Of a stretch of 64,000 nt of DNA, positions 26,267 through 36,287 are shown one piece after another (position 1 is the first letter of the stretch; each line of letters begins with the position of its first letter). The notes below the pieces were generated by a model. The model did not search any database, was not told where the DNA came from, and worked only from the letters and a program-made list of their open reading frames with translations. Made by a program: the position numbers and the translations under genes. Source of the DNA: Terrabacter sp. 28 (GTDB lineage Bacteria > Actinomycetota > Actinomycetes > Actinomycetales > Dermatophilaceae); the NCBI GenBank assembly GCA_000955875.1, contig JYOE01000029.1, forward strand, positions 1 through 64,000. The letters run 5' to 3'.

Positions 26267-27607
26267 TCAGCGGTGGTGGATCTCCGACTCGCTCACCGGG
26301 TACGCCTGCCCGGCCACGTGACGGTCGTACAGCTCGGGAGTGCCACCGCCGGCCCGCACGACCTCGGCGAAGAAGCGCCCCGAGTCGCGCACGGTGCGCT
26401 GCTGCGTGTCGTGGTCGAGGGCCACCAGCCCGAAGCGCGGGCCCTCGCCCTCGTTCCACTCCCAGTTGTCGACGAAACACCAGTGGTAATAGCGGTCGAC
26501 TGGAACCCCTTGTGCCCGAACGTCGCTCACGGCCGACAGGTGCTCCCACAGGTAGCGCGACCGGAACGCGTCGGCAGCGTCCGCCGTGCCGTTCTCGGTC
26601 ACCCACACCGGCAGGCCGTACGTCTCCCACGCCCACCGGGCGGTCTCGCCCAGCCCGGCGGGGTGGACCTCCCACCCGAGGTCGTTGACGGGCACGCCGG
26701 GCGGAGTGCCGTCGTCGAAGCGCGTCACCGTGGTGCGCGAGTAGTAGTTGAGGCCGAAGAAGTCGGCGTACCGTCCCGTTCCCGAGCCGTCACCCTGCTT
26801 CGGTATGCCGGGTGGCCGGCGGAGCGGGGCCGTGAACTCCCCGGTCGTCATCGCACGCACGATCGCGCCCTGGAACAGGTGACGCATGGCGGGGGTCAGC
26901 AGCCGGTGCCACGGGTTGCGCGGGTTGCCGGGGCGGAAGGGCCGGAGGTGGTGGGCGACCCCCACCTTAGTGTCAGGTCCGGGCTGCAGGGCGTGGATGA
27001 GGGCGTACGCCCGCAGGTGCGCGGCCGCGAGCACGGAGTACACCCGCAGGCCCTCGCGGAGCGAGCGGTGGCCGGGTGGGAAGTCGCCGAAGACGTGGGC
27101 ACCGGTGACGAAGACGTTGGGCTCGTTGACGGTGACCCACTCCGTGACGAGGTCGCCCAGCCGCGTCACGACCTGGGTGACGAACCGCTCCCACACCCAC
27201 AGCGCGCCGGGCCCGAGCCACCCGCCGTCGCGCTCGAACCACAGCGGCTGGCTGAAGTGGTGGAGGGTCACCAGCGGGAGGATCCCCCTCTCGCGCAGCA
27301 GGTCCAGCTCGTCGCGGTAGTGCGCGAACGCTGCGTCGTCCCACTCGCCGGGCCGTGGCTCGAGCCGGGCCCACTCCACGCTCATCCGGTAGACCTGCAC
27401 CCCGAGCGACGACATCAGCTCGGTGTCCTCACTCCACCGGTTCCAGTGGTCGGTGGCGCGCCGCGGCGACGAGCCGTCACGGATCGTGCCGGGGCGGTCG
27501 GCCCAGTCGGTCCAGCTGCTCGCGACGTCACCGCCCTCGATCTGGGTCGCGGCGGTGGCCACGCCGAGCAGCACCCCGTCCAGCCGGAAGCCGTCCACGG
27601 TCGCCAT
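26267..27607 (-). CDS. Glycoside hydrolase family 1 (beta-glucosidase type)
   Basis: This 446-residue enzyme has the GH1 signatures: the acid/base Glu in TVNEPN near 162 and the nucleophile Glu in VTENGTAD near 335, with THFSQP-like LHHFSQPLWF near 120. Members cleave beta-linked glucosides or galactosides. There is no signal peptide, so it acts in the cytoplasm. ATG at 27607 is chosen because a TACGTT -10 box lies seven bases upstream; a start three codons earlier would overlap this spacer. Confidence 0.88.
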   Translation of the reverse strand: MATVDGFRLDGVLLGVATAATQIEGGDVASSWTDWADRPGTIRDGSSPRRATDHWNRWSEDTELMSSLGVQVYRMSVEWARLEPRPGEWDDAAFAHYRDELDLLRERGILPLVTLHHFSQPLWFERDGGWLGPGALWVWERFVTQVVTRLGDLVTEWVTVNEPNVFVTGAHVFGDFPPGHRSLREGLRVYSVLAAAHLRAYALIHALQPGPDTKVGVAHHLRPFRPGNPRNPWHRLLTPAMRHLFQGAIVRAMTTGEFTAPLRRPPGIPKQGDGSGTGRYADFFGLNYYSRTTVTRFDDGTPPGVPVNDLGWEVHPAGLGETARWAWETYGLPVWVTENGTADAADAFRSRYLWEHLSAVSDVRAQGVPVDRYYHWCFVDNWEWNEGEGPRFGLVALDHDTQQRTVRDSGRFFAEVVRAGGGTPELYDRHVAGQAYPVSESEIHHR

Positions 27608-27614
27608 GCCGGTC

Positions 27615-27620
27615 AACGTA
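27615..27620 (-). promoter_or_regulatory. -10 box of a leaderless promoter (GH1 gene)
   Basis: TACGTT on the minus strand lies seven bases before the ATG at 27607. It is part of a 42-base divergent region shared with moeA. Confidence 0.45.
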
Positions 27621-27636
27621 CCGGCCCGTCATGCGA

Positions 27637-27642
27637 CAGACT
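27637..27642 (+). promoter_or_regulatory. -10-like box of a leaderless promoter (moeA)
   Basis: CAGACT lies seven bases before the moeA GTG. The same hexamer precedes two other starts in the window (33230 and 44296) by six bases. Confidence 0.4.
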
Positions 27643-27649
27643 GGCGCGC

Positions 27650-28843
27650 GTGGGTCACGTACCTGTCCCGGAGCACCGTGCCGCCGTCGAGCGGCTCCTC
27701 GGCGAGGGTGTCGTCGAGCGGGTCGCGCTCGACCGGCACGCCGCCGGTCGCCGCCTCGCCGGTGAGCTCGTCGCCGTCGACGACCTGCCACGCTTCGACT
27801 CGTCCGCCATGGACGGGTATGCCGTCCGGCCGGCCGATCCCGACCAGCGCACCTTCCCCGTGGTGGGGGACGTGCCGGCCGGTTCTGCGCCGGGCTTCGA
27901 GCTGACCGACGGCCAGGCGGCACGGGTCATGACCGGCGCCCGGGTGCCGGTGGGCACCGTCGCGGTGGTACCCGTGGAGCGCACCGACGCCGCCCCGACC
28001 GGGCCGGCGCCCGCCACGGTGACCATCGATGCCGCGCCCCCCGACGGCCAGCACGTGCGACTCCGCGGCGAAGACGTCTTTGCCGGATCGGTCATCGCCG
28101 CAAGGGGGTCCGAGGTGACGCCCGCCCTCATCGCTCTCGGGCGGTCTGCCGGCTGCACCGAGGTCGACGTCTGGGCTGCGACCCGGGTCGCCGTCGTGGC
28201 GACCGGGGCCGAGCTCGTGCGGGCCGAGAGCGACCCCGGGGCCGGCGGCATCCACGAGTCGAACTCCGACATGGTCGCCGCCCTCGCCGACGAGGCGGGC
28301 TGTGCCGTGGTGCGGGTCGAGGTCTGCTCCGACGAGCCCGACGAGCTGCGCGCCCTGCTCGACGCCCTCGACGCGGACGACGGTGTCGACGTGGTCGTCA
28401 CGACCGGCGGCGTCAGCGCGGGCGCCTACGAGGTCGTGCGCCAGGTCTGCTCGCCGTTGCCGACCTTCGCCTTCGTGCACCTCGCCATGCAGCCCGGTGG
28501 CCCGCAGGGCCTCGGCCGCTACGGCTCGACACCGGTGGTGTGCCTGCCCGGCACCCCGGTCGGCGCCTTCGTGGCCTTCCACGTGCTCGTGCGTCCGGCG
28601 CTCGACCGGCGCCACGGCGCGCCCGTCCGACAGGCCGGCCGGGCGGCATACGCAGGCAAGACGCGACGGGCCCGCACGGGGCGGGTCCAGTTCGTCACCA
28701 GCGTGCTCGCACCCGACGGCACGGTGAGCGCCCCCGACGCACGACACCTCACGGCGCTCGCGGCCGCGAACTGCCTCATCGAGGTGCCCGAGGCGGTCGA
28801 CCAGCTCATCGACGGCGACGACGTGGTCGTCCACCACCTGTGA
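27650..28843 (+). CDS. moeA: Molybdopterin molybdenumtransferase MoeA
   Basis: This 397-residue protein has the usual MoeA length. It contains FDSSAMDGYAV near 48-58, VMTGARVPVGT near 93, TGAELVRAE near 184, TTGGVSAGAYE near 248 (the molybdopterin-binding GGxSxG motif) and CLPGTPVGAF near 301. It inserts molybdate into adenylylated molybdopterin to give the molybdenum cofactor. It complements the other cofactor genes in the window (89, 32347 and 33230) and the cox enzyme. The GTG start is set by the nearby -10 box; its promoter overlaps that of the divergent GH1 gene. Confidence 0.9.
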   Translation: MGHVPVPEHRAAVERLLGEGVVERVALDRHAAGRRLAGELVAVDDLPRFDSSAMDGYAVRPADPDQRTFPVVGDVPAGSAPGFELTDGQAARVMTGARVPVGTVAVVPVERTDAAPTGPAPATVTIDAAPPDGQHVRLRGEDVFAGSVIAARGSEVTPALIALGRSAGCTEVDVWAATRVAVVATGAELVRAESDPGAGGIHESNSDMVAALADEAGCAVVRVEVCSDEPDELRALLDALDADDGVDVVVTTGGVSAGAYEVVRQVCSPLPTFAFVHLAMQPGGPQGLGRYGSTPVVCLPGTPVGAFVAFHVLVRPALDRRHGAPVRQAGRAAYAGKTRRARTGRVQFVTSVLAPDGTVSAPDARHLTALAAANCLIEVPEAVDQLIDGDDVVVHHL

Positions 28844-28866
28844 CCGGGACGTGTTCGCGTCGGCCC

Positions 28867-28872
28867 TAGGCT
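28867..28872 (+). promoter_or_regulatory. -10 box of a leaderless promoter
   Basis: TAGGCT ends seven bases before the GTG start of the ABC-F gene at 28880. Confidence 0.45.
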
Positions 28873-28879
28873 GTCCGGC

Positions 28880-30517
<1,638 letters not shown>

Positions 30518-30530
30518 CACCCACCCCCAC

Positions 30531-30570
30531 TCGAGTGCTCATTTGCTTGCGTCGGGAACTGAGCACTCGA
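30531..30570. terminator. Hairpin between convergent genes (family 2)
   Basis: TCGAGTGCTCA (30531-30541) pairs perfectly with 30560-30570, and the flanks CCCAC/CGGGTG extend the stem with a bulge. The arm resembles the repeat unit at 39183-39310 (TCGAGTGGGCACTTTGC). Confidence 0.7.
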
Positions 30571-30607
30571 CGGGTGTAGGGGAGGACGGGGCCCCCGGAG
30601 AGGGGGG

Positions 30608-31123
30608 TCACCAGGTGCCGCGGTGCACGACCTCGTCGAAGGGGCGCCGGTTCAGCGTGTGGATGACGGCCAGGGGCTTGTCGGCGGGGTAGCCGACCGA
30701 GAGGACGTACGCGAGGAAGTGGTCGTCGGGGAAGCCCAGGACCGCTCTGGCCCGGTCCTGGTCGGCCGCTGCGGCGTGCCCCGTGCCGACGCCGAGGTCG
30801 GCCGCGGCCACCGTCATCGCGTAGGTGGCCTGCCCGAGGTCGTACTGCAGCAGCCCCGACTGGCGGTCGTCCTGCGGCTGGGGCGCGACGATCGCGATCG
30901 CGGCGGCCGCCCCGGCGACGTGTCTCGCGCCCTGCCAGACCTTCGCCAGCTCGCCGAGCTGCGCCTTGTCCGTCACGAGCACGAAGTCCCACGGCTGCCA
31001 GTTGCCCGCGGACGGGGCGCGTCGCCCGGCGTCGAGGATCCGGTCGAGGGCCTCGTCGGGGACCGGCTGGTCGGTGAACTGCCTGACGTTGCGTCGCGCC
31101 CTCAGGGCGTCCCAGGTCTCCAC
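30608..31123 (-). CDS. Nitroreductase family protein
   Basis: This 171-residue protein has the FMN-binding features of the nitroreductase fold: RRNVRQFTDQPV near 8-19, RRAPSAGNWQPW near 34-45 and a C-terminal GYPAD segment near 147. Enzymes of this family reduce nitro compounds, quinones or flavins using NAD(P)H. The GTG at 31123 fits the usual N-terminus. The substrate is unknown. Confidence 0.82.
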   Translation of the reverse strand: METWDALRARRNVRQFTDQPVPDEALDRILDAGRRAPSAGNWQPWDFVLVTDKAQLGELAKVWQGARHVAGAAAAIAIVAPQPQDDRQSGLLQYDLGQATYAMTVAAADLGVGTGHAAAADQDRARAVLGFPDDHFLAYVLSVGYPADKPLAVIHTLNRRPFDEVVHRGTW

Positions 31124-31188
31124 CGTGTCATCGTGCGCCCGCCGGGCCGGGCATGGCCACCATCCTGTCCAAGGGAGTGCTGCGCCAC

Positions 31189-31833
31189 CTACGGCAGGTC
31201 GGGCCACGCCGCCAGGTCGACGAGGTTGCCGGAGGGGTCAGCCAGGGTGAACCAGTGCGGGGCGTGCGAGTCGTCGACGAGACGGCCGCCGGCCTGCACG
31301 GCCGCCTCGATGCGCCGGGCGACCTCGGCCGCCGACGTGCTGAGGTCGACGTGGATCCGCGCGGGCGCCTCGCGCCCGTCGTTCACGGCCTGGTTCCAGA
31401 CGCCGGGCGCGCGGCGAAGCGGGTCGATGATGTCGGCGTCGGCGACCTGCTCGTAGCCCGTCACCGCCTGCCAGAAGGGGACCGACTCCATCCCGCCGTC
31501 GATCGCGATCTGGATCGACTGCAGGTGTGAGACGTCGCCGGCCAGGCCGACCTGTGCCGCGACCGCGGAGACCGAGGCGGCCAGACCGGCTGCGGCCTGG
31601 GGCAACCCGCCGGCGTCCCACGAGGAGGGCAGCCGGACTGTGACGCCTGCAGCCCGGAGCTCGAGGTCAGGGCCGTAGCCCTCCGGTGCCAGCTCCACCA
31701 CCCGCGACGCGAACTCGAGCCTCCGCCGGGCGTCCGGGCACGGGTAGTGCGCCAGCGCCCCCTCGAACGTCAGGCGCCACTCGTCCGCTGACGCCACCGC
31801 GTAGAACTCGCCCGCCCCGATGACCGTCGTCAC
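31189..31833 (-). CDS. PCD-like domain fused to a VOC (glyoxalase-like) domain
   Basis: The first half of this 214-residue protein resembles pterin-4a-carbinolamine dehydratase (LTFEGALAHY, then PDLELRAAGVTVRLPSSWDAGGL). The HH of the catalytic HHPD motif is replaced (GYGPDLEL), so dehydratase activity is doubtful. The second half is a VOC domain (VPFWQAVTGYEQV near 122 and HWFTLADPSGNLVDLAAW at the end). The function of such fusions is not known to me. GTG at 31833 follows GGGAGG, which decides the start. Confidence 0.7.
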   Translation of the reverse strand: MTTVIGAGEFYAVASADEWRLTFEGALAHYPCPDARRRLEFASRVVELAPEGYGPDLELRAAGVTVRLPSSWDAGGLPQAAAGLAASVSAVAAQVGLAGDVSHLQSIQIAIDGGMESVPFWQAVTGYEQVADADIIDPLRRAPGVWNQAVNDGREAPARIHVDLSTSAAEVARRIEAAVQAGGRLVDDSHAPHWFTLADPSGNLVDLAAWPDLP

Positions 31834-31897
31834 GTCGCCTCCCCGCCTCGGATCCTGCCGCCAACCTACCCGCGACGCCCCGGCAGCCCCAGTCACT

Positions 31898-31942
31898 CAT
31901 CGAGGAAGCGATCCGCCCGGTGGACGGATTGCTTCCTCGATG
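31898..31942. terminator. Hairpin between co-directional genes (family 1)
   Basis: Arms 31898-31917 and 31923-31942 pair over 20 bases with two mismatches that could be G-U pairs in RNA. It lies after the YCII-type gene and before the PCD-VOC gene on the minus strand. It is the fourth family-1 copy. Confidence 0.7.
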
Positions 31943-31954
31943 GGTTGGGAGCCG

Positions 31955-32293
31955 TCAGCCGGGAGAGTTCGTCGGGTCGGCCACCCAGGGCCCGAGCGGC
32001 GGGTCCCAGGTGCGCACGACCCGGCGCAGCACGTAGCCCCCGAGCCAGTACGGGTCCTGGTCGAACGCAGAGGTCAGCTCCTGCAGCGAGTCCGCGGAGC
32101 AGACGATCAGCGCAGCGTTCGCCGGCTCCTGGTCGGTGGGCTCGCCCTCGCTCACCTCGTCGGTGCCCGGCTGGTACATGCCGGCGACCAGCAGTCCAGG
32201 CAGGCTGGTGAGCCATTCTCGGTGCTCGGGCCGGATCCTCAGCATCTCGTCGACGTCGTCGGGATAGGTGTAGTGGACCGCAAAGATCGGCAC
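31955..32293 (-). CDS. YCII-related domain protein
   Basis: This 112-residue protein has the YciI/DGPF-type ferredoxin-like fold: IFAVHYTYPDD at the start, RPEHREWLTSLPGLLVAG near 24 and DQDPYWLGGYVLRRVVRTW near 77. YCII proteins are small cytoplasmic proteins proposed to be enzymes, but their reactions are mostly unknown. The GTG start at 32293 fits the first beta-strand. It lies 53 bases after fdhD on the same strand and could share its transcript. Confidence 0.75.
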   Translation of the reverse strand: MPIFAVHYTYPDDVDEMLRIRPEHREWLTSLPGLLVAGMYQPGTDEVSEGEPTDQEPANAALIVCSADSLQELTSAFDQDPYWLGGYVLRRVVRTWDPPLGPWVADPTNSPG

Positions 32294-32346
32294 GCTCGGT
32301 TCTCCAGTCGTCAGGTGGGTGGTTGGCAGCAAACCACGGCGGAGGG

Positions 32347-33195
32347 TCAGGTGGTCGTGATCCGGTGCCCGCCGGCATACACGTTGAGACGGGCGTCGCG
32401 CACGAAGCCGAGCAGCGTCATGCCCGCGTCGTCGGCGCACTCGACGGCCAGCGACGACGGCGCCGACACCGCCGCCAGCGCGGGGATGCCGGCCATGATC
32501 GCCTTCTGCACCAGCTCGAACGAGGCGCGCCCCGAGACGACGAGCACGCACCCCGCGCCCGGCACGCGGCCGTTCTGCAGCGCCCAGCCTACGACCTTGT
32601 CGACGGCGTTGTGGCGGCCGACGTCCTCGCGAACGACGAGCAGCTCGCCGTCGGCGGTCGCGAGGCCCGCCGCGTGCAGCCCACCCGTCTTGTCGAACGA
32701 GCGCTGCTCGCGCCGCAGCGCGTCGGGCAGCTCGACGACGACCTTCGCCGCGAGCTCCACCGGGTCGGAGCGCACGTCGAACGCCGACTGCGCGCGCAGC
32801 TGCTCGATGCTCGCCTTGCCGCAGACGCCGCACGACGAGTTCGTGAAGAACGCCCGGGTCGCCGAGGCATCGGGCGCGGCCACCCCGGCAGCCAGCGTCA
32901 CGTCGATGACGTTGTAGGTGTTCTCGTCGAAGCCGCTCTCGCCCGACACGACGGCGCCCTCGCAGTAGCGCGCGAGCGCGATGTCCTCGACCGACCGGAT
33001 CAGTCCCTCGGCCATGAGGAAGCCGTGCACGAGCTCGATGTCGTGCCCGGGCGTGCGCATGGTGACGGTCAGCGGCGTGCCGTTGACGCGCAGCTCGAGC
33101 GGCTCCTCGACGGTCAGCGTGTCGGGACGCGTGCTCGTCGACGGCGTCGCGACGTCGATCGTCGTGACCTTGCGCCGCACGGTGACCCGTCCCAT
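32347..33195 (-). CDS. fdhD: FdhD, sulfur carrier for formate dehydrogenase
   Basis: This 282-residue protein shows the FdhD signature, including VEEPLELRVNG near 28, TPGHDIELVHGFL near 48 and the sulfur-carrying CGVCGK near 122, with GRHNAVDKVVG near 190. FdhD moves sulfur from a cysteine desulfurase to the molybdenum cofactor of formate dehydrogenase. No formate dehydrogenase is encoded in the window. The ATG follows a TAGGCT box by six bases. The MobA-like gene is divergent from it, with only 34 bases between the start codons. Confidence 0.93.
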   Translation of the reverse strand: MGRVTVRRKVTTIDVATPSTSTRPDTLTVEEPLELRVNGTPLTVTMRTPGHDIELVHGFLMAEGLIRSVEDIALARYCEGAVVSGESGFDENTYNVIDVTLAAGVAAPDASATRAFFTNSSCGVCGKASIEQLRAQSAFDVRSDPVELAAKVVVELPDALRREQRSFDKTGGLHAAGLATADGELLVVREDVGRHNAVDKVVGWALQNGRVPGAGCVLVVSGRASFELVQKAIMAGIPALAAVSAPSSLAVECADDAGMTLLGFVRDARLNVYAGGHRITTT

Positions 33196-33201
33196 GGGCC
33201 C

Positions 33202-33207
33202 AGCCTA
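33202..33207 (-). promoter_or_regulatory. -10 box of a leaderless promoter (fdhD)
   Basis: TAGGCT on the minus strand lies six bases before the fdhD ATG. Confidence 0.5.
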
Positions 33208-33217
33208 GATCGCGTGC

Positions 33218-33223
33218 CAGACT
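33218..33223 (+). promoter_or_regulatory. -10-like box of a leaderless promoter (mobA-like gene)
   Basis: CAGACT lies six bases before the GTG at 33230. Confidence 0.4.
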
Positions 33224-33229
33224 CCGAGG

Positions 33230-33877
33230 GTGTCCAGCACCCCAGCGCCGAGCTGCGTCGTCGTCGTGCTGACGGGCGGCGCCTCGCGACGGATGGGCTC
33301 GCACAAGCCGACCCTCGAGCTCGCCGGGCGGCCGCTCGTGGCCCGCGTGCTCGACGCCGCCGGCCCGCACCCCGCCGTCGTCGTCGGCCCCGGTCAGGGC
33401 GTCCCCGACGGGGTGCCGGTCGTCATGGAGCGCGTGCCGGGCGGCGGGCCGGTCTCGGGCCTTGCGTATGCCGTCGAGGCCGTCCGCGCCGGCGTGACCC
33501 GGGTGCCCCACCCGGACGTCGTCGTCGTCCTCGCTGCCGACCTCCCGTTCGTCACGGCCGATCACGTCGAACGCCTCGTCGCAGCCCTCGAGCCCGACGC
33601 CCTCGAGCCCGACGCCCTCGAGCCCGCCGACCTCGCCGTCACCGTCGCCGCCGACGACCGCACCAACTGGCTCTGCGCTGCCTGGCGCACGGACGCCCTG
33701 CGAACCCGGCTCGCCGCGCTCGGGGACGTCGGCGACGCGTACGGCCGGAGCATGCGGGAGCTGTGTGACGGCATACGCACCGTGCACGTCGCCGACCCCG
33801 ACGGACTGGCCGCCGACGTCGACACCCCGGCCGACCTCCAGCGTGCTCGAGAGCGCGCTCAGAACAGCTTCGACTGA
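33230..33877 (+). CDS. MobA-like molybdenum cofactor nucleotidyltransferase
   Basis: This 215-residue protein has the MobA signature VVVLTGGASRRMGSHKP at residues 11-27, PVVMERVPGGGPVSGL near 64 and the metal-binding DLPF near 104. A D-T-PADL segment lies near the C-terminus, as in MobA. MobA links GMP to molybdopterin to form the bis-MGD cofactor used by formate dehydrogenase-type enzymes, which agrees with fdhD next door. A 15-base tandem repeat adds EPDAL units near residue 120. Confidence 0.85.
   Translation: MSSTPAPSCVVVVLTGGASRRMGSHKPTLELAGRPLVARVLDAAGPHPAVVVGPGQGVPDGVPVVMERVPGGGPVSGLAYAVEAVRAGVTRVPHPDVVVVLAADLPFVTADHVERLVAALEPDALEPDALEPADLAVTVAADDRTNWLCAAWRTDALRTRLAALGDVGDAYGRSMRELCDGIRTVHVADPDGLAADVDTPADLQRARERAQNSFD
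33586..33630 (+). repeat. 15-base tandem repeat inside the MobA-like gene
   Basis: Three copies of CCTCGAGCCCGACGC, the last slightly altered, encode a repeated EPDAL. The repeat preserves the frame and lies in a surface-loop position after the DLPF strand. Confidence 0.85.
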
Positions 33878-33983
33878 CCGCTCGACCACCCTCCGGACGG
33901 CCCGTCACGGCCTCAGAAGAGCCGCGCCGACCCCGACTCTGGGAGGTCGCCCAAGCGGCTGTCTGCGGCGAATCCTCCTGCCG

Positions 33984-34027
33984 CCAAGTGTTTTCCCAGA
34001 GTTGTCGGACATTTGGCAAAGACTTGG
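33984..34027. promoter_or_regulatory. Inverted repeat upstream of the M4 protease gene
   Basis: CCAAGTGTTTTCC (33984-33996) and GGCAAAGACTTGG (34015-34027) form an imperfect inverted repeat 130 bases before the protease start. The region is less GC-rich than its surroundings and probably contains the promoter or an operator. Confidence 0.35.
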
Positions 34028-34155
34028 TAAGCCCCGTTGACCGCGATTCTCGCTGCTGCGAACGTCGCGCTCGTTCTCGCCGGAATCTCGGTTCGTGAGA
34101 TGGGCGGGACTCCCTCCAGGCGGCCACCGAGCCGCATCCTGACAAGGAGTAACCA

Positions 34156-36219
34156 GTGAATCGACTGAAGTCCGGGCTGGCGACCGGAGGGCTGCTCGCC
34201 CTCGCTCTCGCCATCTCGCCGGCGATCCCGGCGGGCGCAGCGGCCAGTGCGGGACGCGACAAGGCGCCCGCCCCAGAGTCGCAGAGCCTGAAGGCGACCG
34301 AGCAGTCCCGAGCAGCATCCTCCGCGAGCGCCCTCGGGCTCGCGAAGGGCGAGAAGCTCGTCGTCAAGTCCGTCATCGCCGACGCGAACGGTGCGACCTC
34401 CGTGCGCTACGAGCGCACGCTCGACGGCCTGCGCGTCATCGGTGGCGACCTCGTCACCCACAAGGACGCGGCCGGCTCGGTCAAGAGCGTCACCTGGAAC
34501 CAGCGCAAGAACGTCACCCCGGCGACCATGACGCCGACCGTCTCGAAGAGCACGGCCCACCAGGCCGGCCTCGCGGCGTCGAAGGCCAACAAGGAGACCG
34601 CCTCCGCCGGCGAGCTCGTCGTCTTCCAGTCGGCCACCGGACCCAAGCTCGCCTACGAGGTCATCACGGAGGGCATCAAGCCCGACCAGACCCCGACCCG
34701 CCTGCACACCATCGTCGACGCCACGAGCGGTGCCACCCTCACCAGCTGGGACGACATCAAGCACGGCACGGGCAACGGCATCTTCGTCGGCAACGTCTCC
34801 CTCGCGACGTCGGGCAGCGCCGGCAGCTACACGATGCGCGACACGCACGGCAACTACACGACCGACCTCAACCAGGCCACGACCGGCACGGGGACGACCT
34901 TCACCGACGCCGACGACGTCTGGGGCAACGGCCTGCAGAGCAACCGTCAGTCGGCCGCCGTCGACGCGCACTACGGCGCCGGCAAGACGTACGACTACTA
35001 CAACACCCAGCTCGGCCGCGCCGGCATCTGGAACAACGGCACCGGCGCCCGCAGCCGCGTCCACTACGGCCAGAACTACGTCAACGCCTTCTGGGACGGC
35101 ACGCAGATGACGTACGGCGACGGCTCCGGCAACGCGGCCCCGCTCGTCGAGCTCGATGTCGCCGGCCACGAGATGAGCCACGGCGTCACGGAGAACACCG
35201 CCAACCTCACCTACTCGGGCGAGTCCGGTGGCCTCAACGAGGCGACGTCCGACATCTTCGGCACGGCCGTCGAGTGGTACGCCAACAACCCGAGCGACGT
35301 GCCCGACTACCTCATCGGCGAAGAGATCAACATCAACGGCAACGGCACCCCGCTGCGCTACATGGACAAGCCGAGCAAGGACGGCGCGTCGAAGGACTGC
35401 TGGAGCAGCACGCTCGGCAGCCTGGACCCGCACTACTCCTCGGGTCCGCTCAACCACTGGTACTACCTGCTCTCCGAGGGCTCGGGCGCCAAGACCATCA
35501 ACGGCGTGAGCTACAACTCCCCGGTGTGTGGCACGGCCGGCGCGGTCACCGGCATCACGCACCAGAAGGCCGAGAAGATCTGGTACCGCACCCTCGCGAC
35601 CTACCTGACCTCCTCGAGCAACTACGCCGCCGCCCGCACCGGTGCGATCAAGTCGGCCAAGGACCTCTACGGCGCCGGCTCGGCCGAGTGCACCGCGGTC
35701 GAGAAGGCCTTCACGGCCATCGCGGTCGCCGCGACCTCCGAGACCTGCGGCGGCACCACGCCCCCGCCCACCGGCGGCTCGCTGACCAACGGCGGCTTCG
35801 AGTCCGGCCAGACCGGCTGGACCGGCACGTCGGGCCCGATCACGAACAACACGGGTCGCCCGGCCCGCACCGGTTCGTGGAAGCTCTGGCTCGGTGGCAA
35901 CGGCTCCACGGCCTCCGAGAACGAGTCGCAGACCTTCGCGGTCCCGTCGACGGCCACGTCGCCGACGCTGACGTACTACATCCGCATCGACACGGCCGAG
36001 ACCTCGACCACGACGGCGTACGACACCGCGACGGTCCAGATCAACGGCGTCACGAAGGCCAGCTTCTCCAACCTGACGACCCCGAAGGCGTCCTACATCA
36101 CCAAGACGATCGACCTGACGTCCTACAAGGGCACGAACGTCACGCTGAAGTTCGCGGCGAGCGAGGACTCCTCGCTCCAGACGAGCTTCGTCATCGACGA
36201 CGTGTCGACGAACTTCTGA
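34156..36219 (+). CDS. Secreted M4 (thermolysin-like) metalloprotease
   Basis: This 687-residue prepropeptide has a signal peptide (ending near AGAAA at about 31), an FTP/PepSY-type propeptide to about 200 and an M4 catalytic domain. Zinc ligands are in GHEMSHG near 337-343 and the downstream Glu in GGLNEATSD near 360. A C-terminal beta-sandwich (about 545-687, starting LTNGGFESGQTGWTG) resembles domains that bind carbohydrate or other surfaces. It is a secreted protein-degrading enzyme. The GTG follows AAGGAG closely. Confidence 0.92.
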   Translation: MNRLKSGLATGGLLALALAISPAIPAGAAASAGRDKAPAPESQSLKATEQSRAASSASALGLAKGEKLVVKSVIADANGATSVRYERTLDGLRVIGGDLVTHKDAAGSVKSVTWNQRKNVTPATMTPTVSKSTAHQAGLAASKANKETASAGELVVFQSATGPKLAYEVITEGIKPDQTPTRLHTIVDATSGATLTSWDDIKHGTGNGIFVGNVSLATSGSAGSYTMRDTHGNYTTDLNQATTGTGTTFTDADDVWGNGLQSNRQSAAVDAHYGAGKTYDYYNTQLGRAGIWNNGTGARSRVHYGQNYVNAFWDGTQMTYGDGSGNAAPLVELDVAGHEMSHGVTENTANLTYSGESGGLNEATSDIFGTAVEWYANNPSDVPDYLIGEEININGNGTPLRYMDKPSKDGASKDCWSSTLGSLDPHYSSGPLNHWYYLLSEGSGAKTINGVSYNSPVCGTAGAVTGITHQKAEKIWYRTLATYLTSSSNYAAARTGAIKSAKDLYGAGSAECTAVEKAFTAIAVAATSETCGGTTPPPTGGSLTNGGFESGQTGWTGTSGPITNNTGRPARTGSWKLWLGGNGSTASENESQTFAVPSTATSPTLTYYIRIDTAETSTTTAYDTATVQINGVTKASFSNLTTPKASYITKTIDLTSYKGTNVTLKFAASEDSSLQTSFVIDDVSTNF

Positions 36220-36243
36220 GTGAAGGTCGCCTGACGCACCTCT

Positions 36244-36287
36244 GAGGTCGGTGTGCTGCCGGGTCCGCCCGGTGGCACACCGACCTC
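36244..36287. terminator. Hairpin after the M4 protease gene
   Basis: GAGGTCGGTGTGC (36244-36256) pairs perfectly with 36275-36287; a second short stem (CCGGG/CCCGG) fills the loop. It lies between the convergent protease and lipoprotein genes. Confidence 0.7.

Noticed and set aside
31124..31207. A longer nitroreductase starting at 31207
   Set aside because: The extra 28 residues do not resemble the family, and the GTG at 31123 gives the usual N-terminus.
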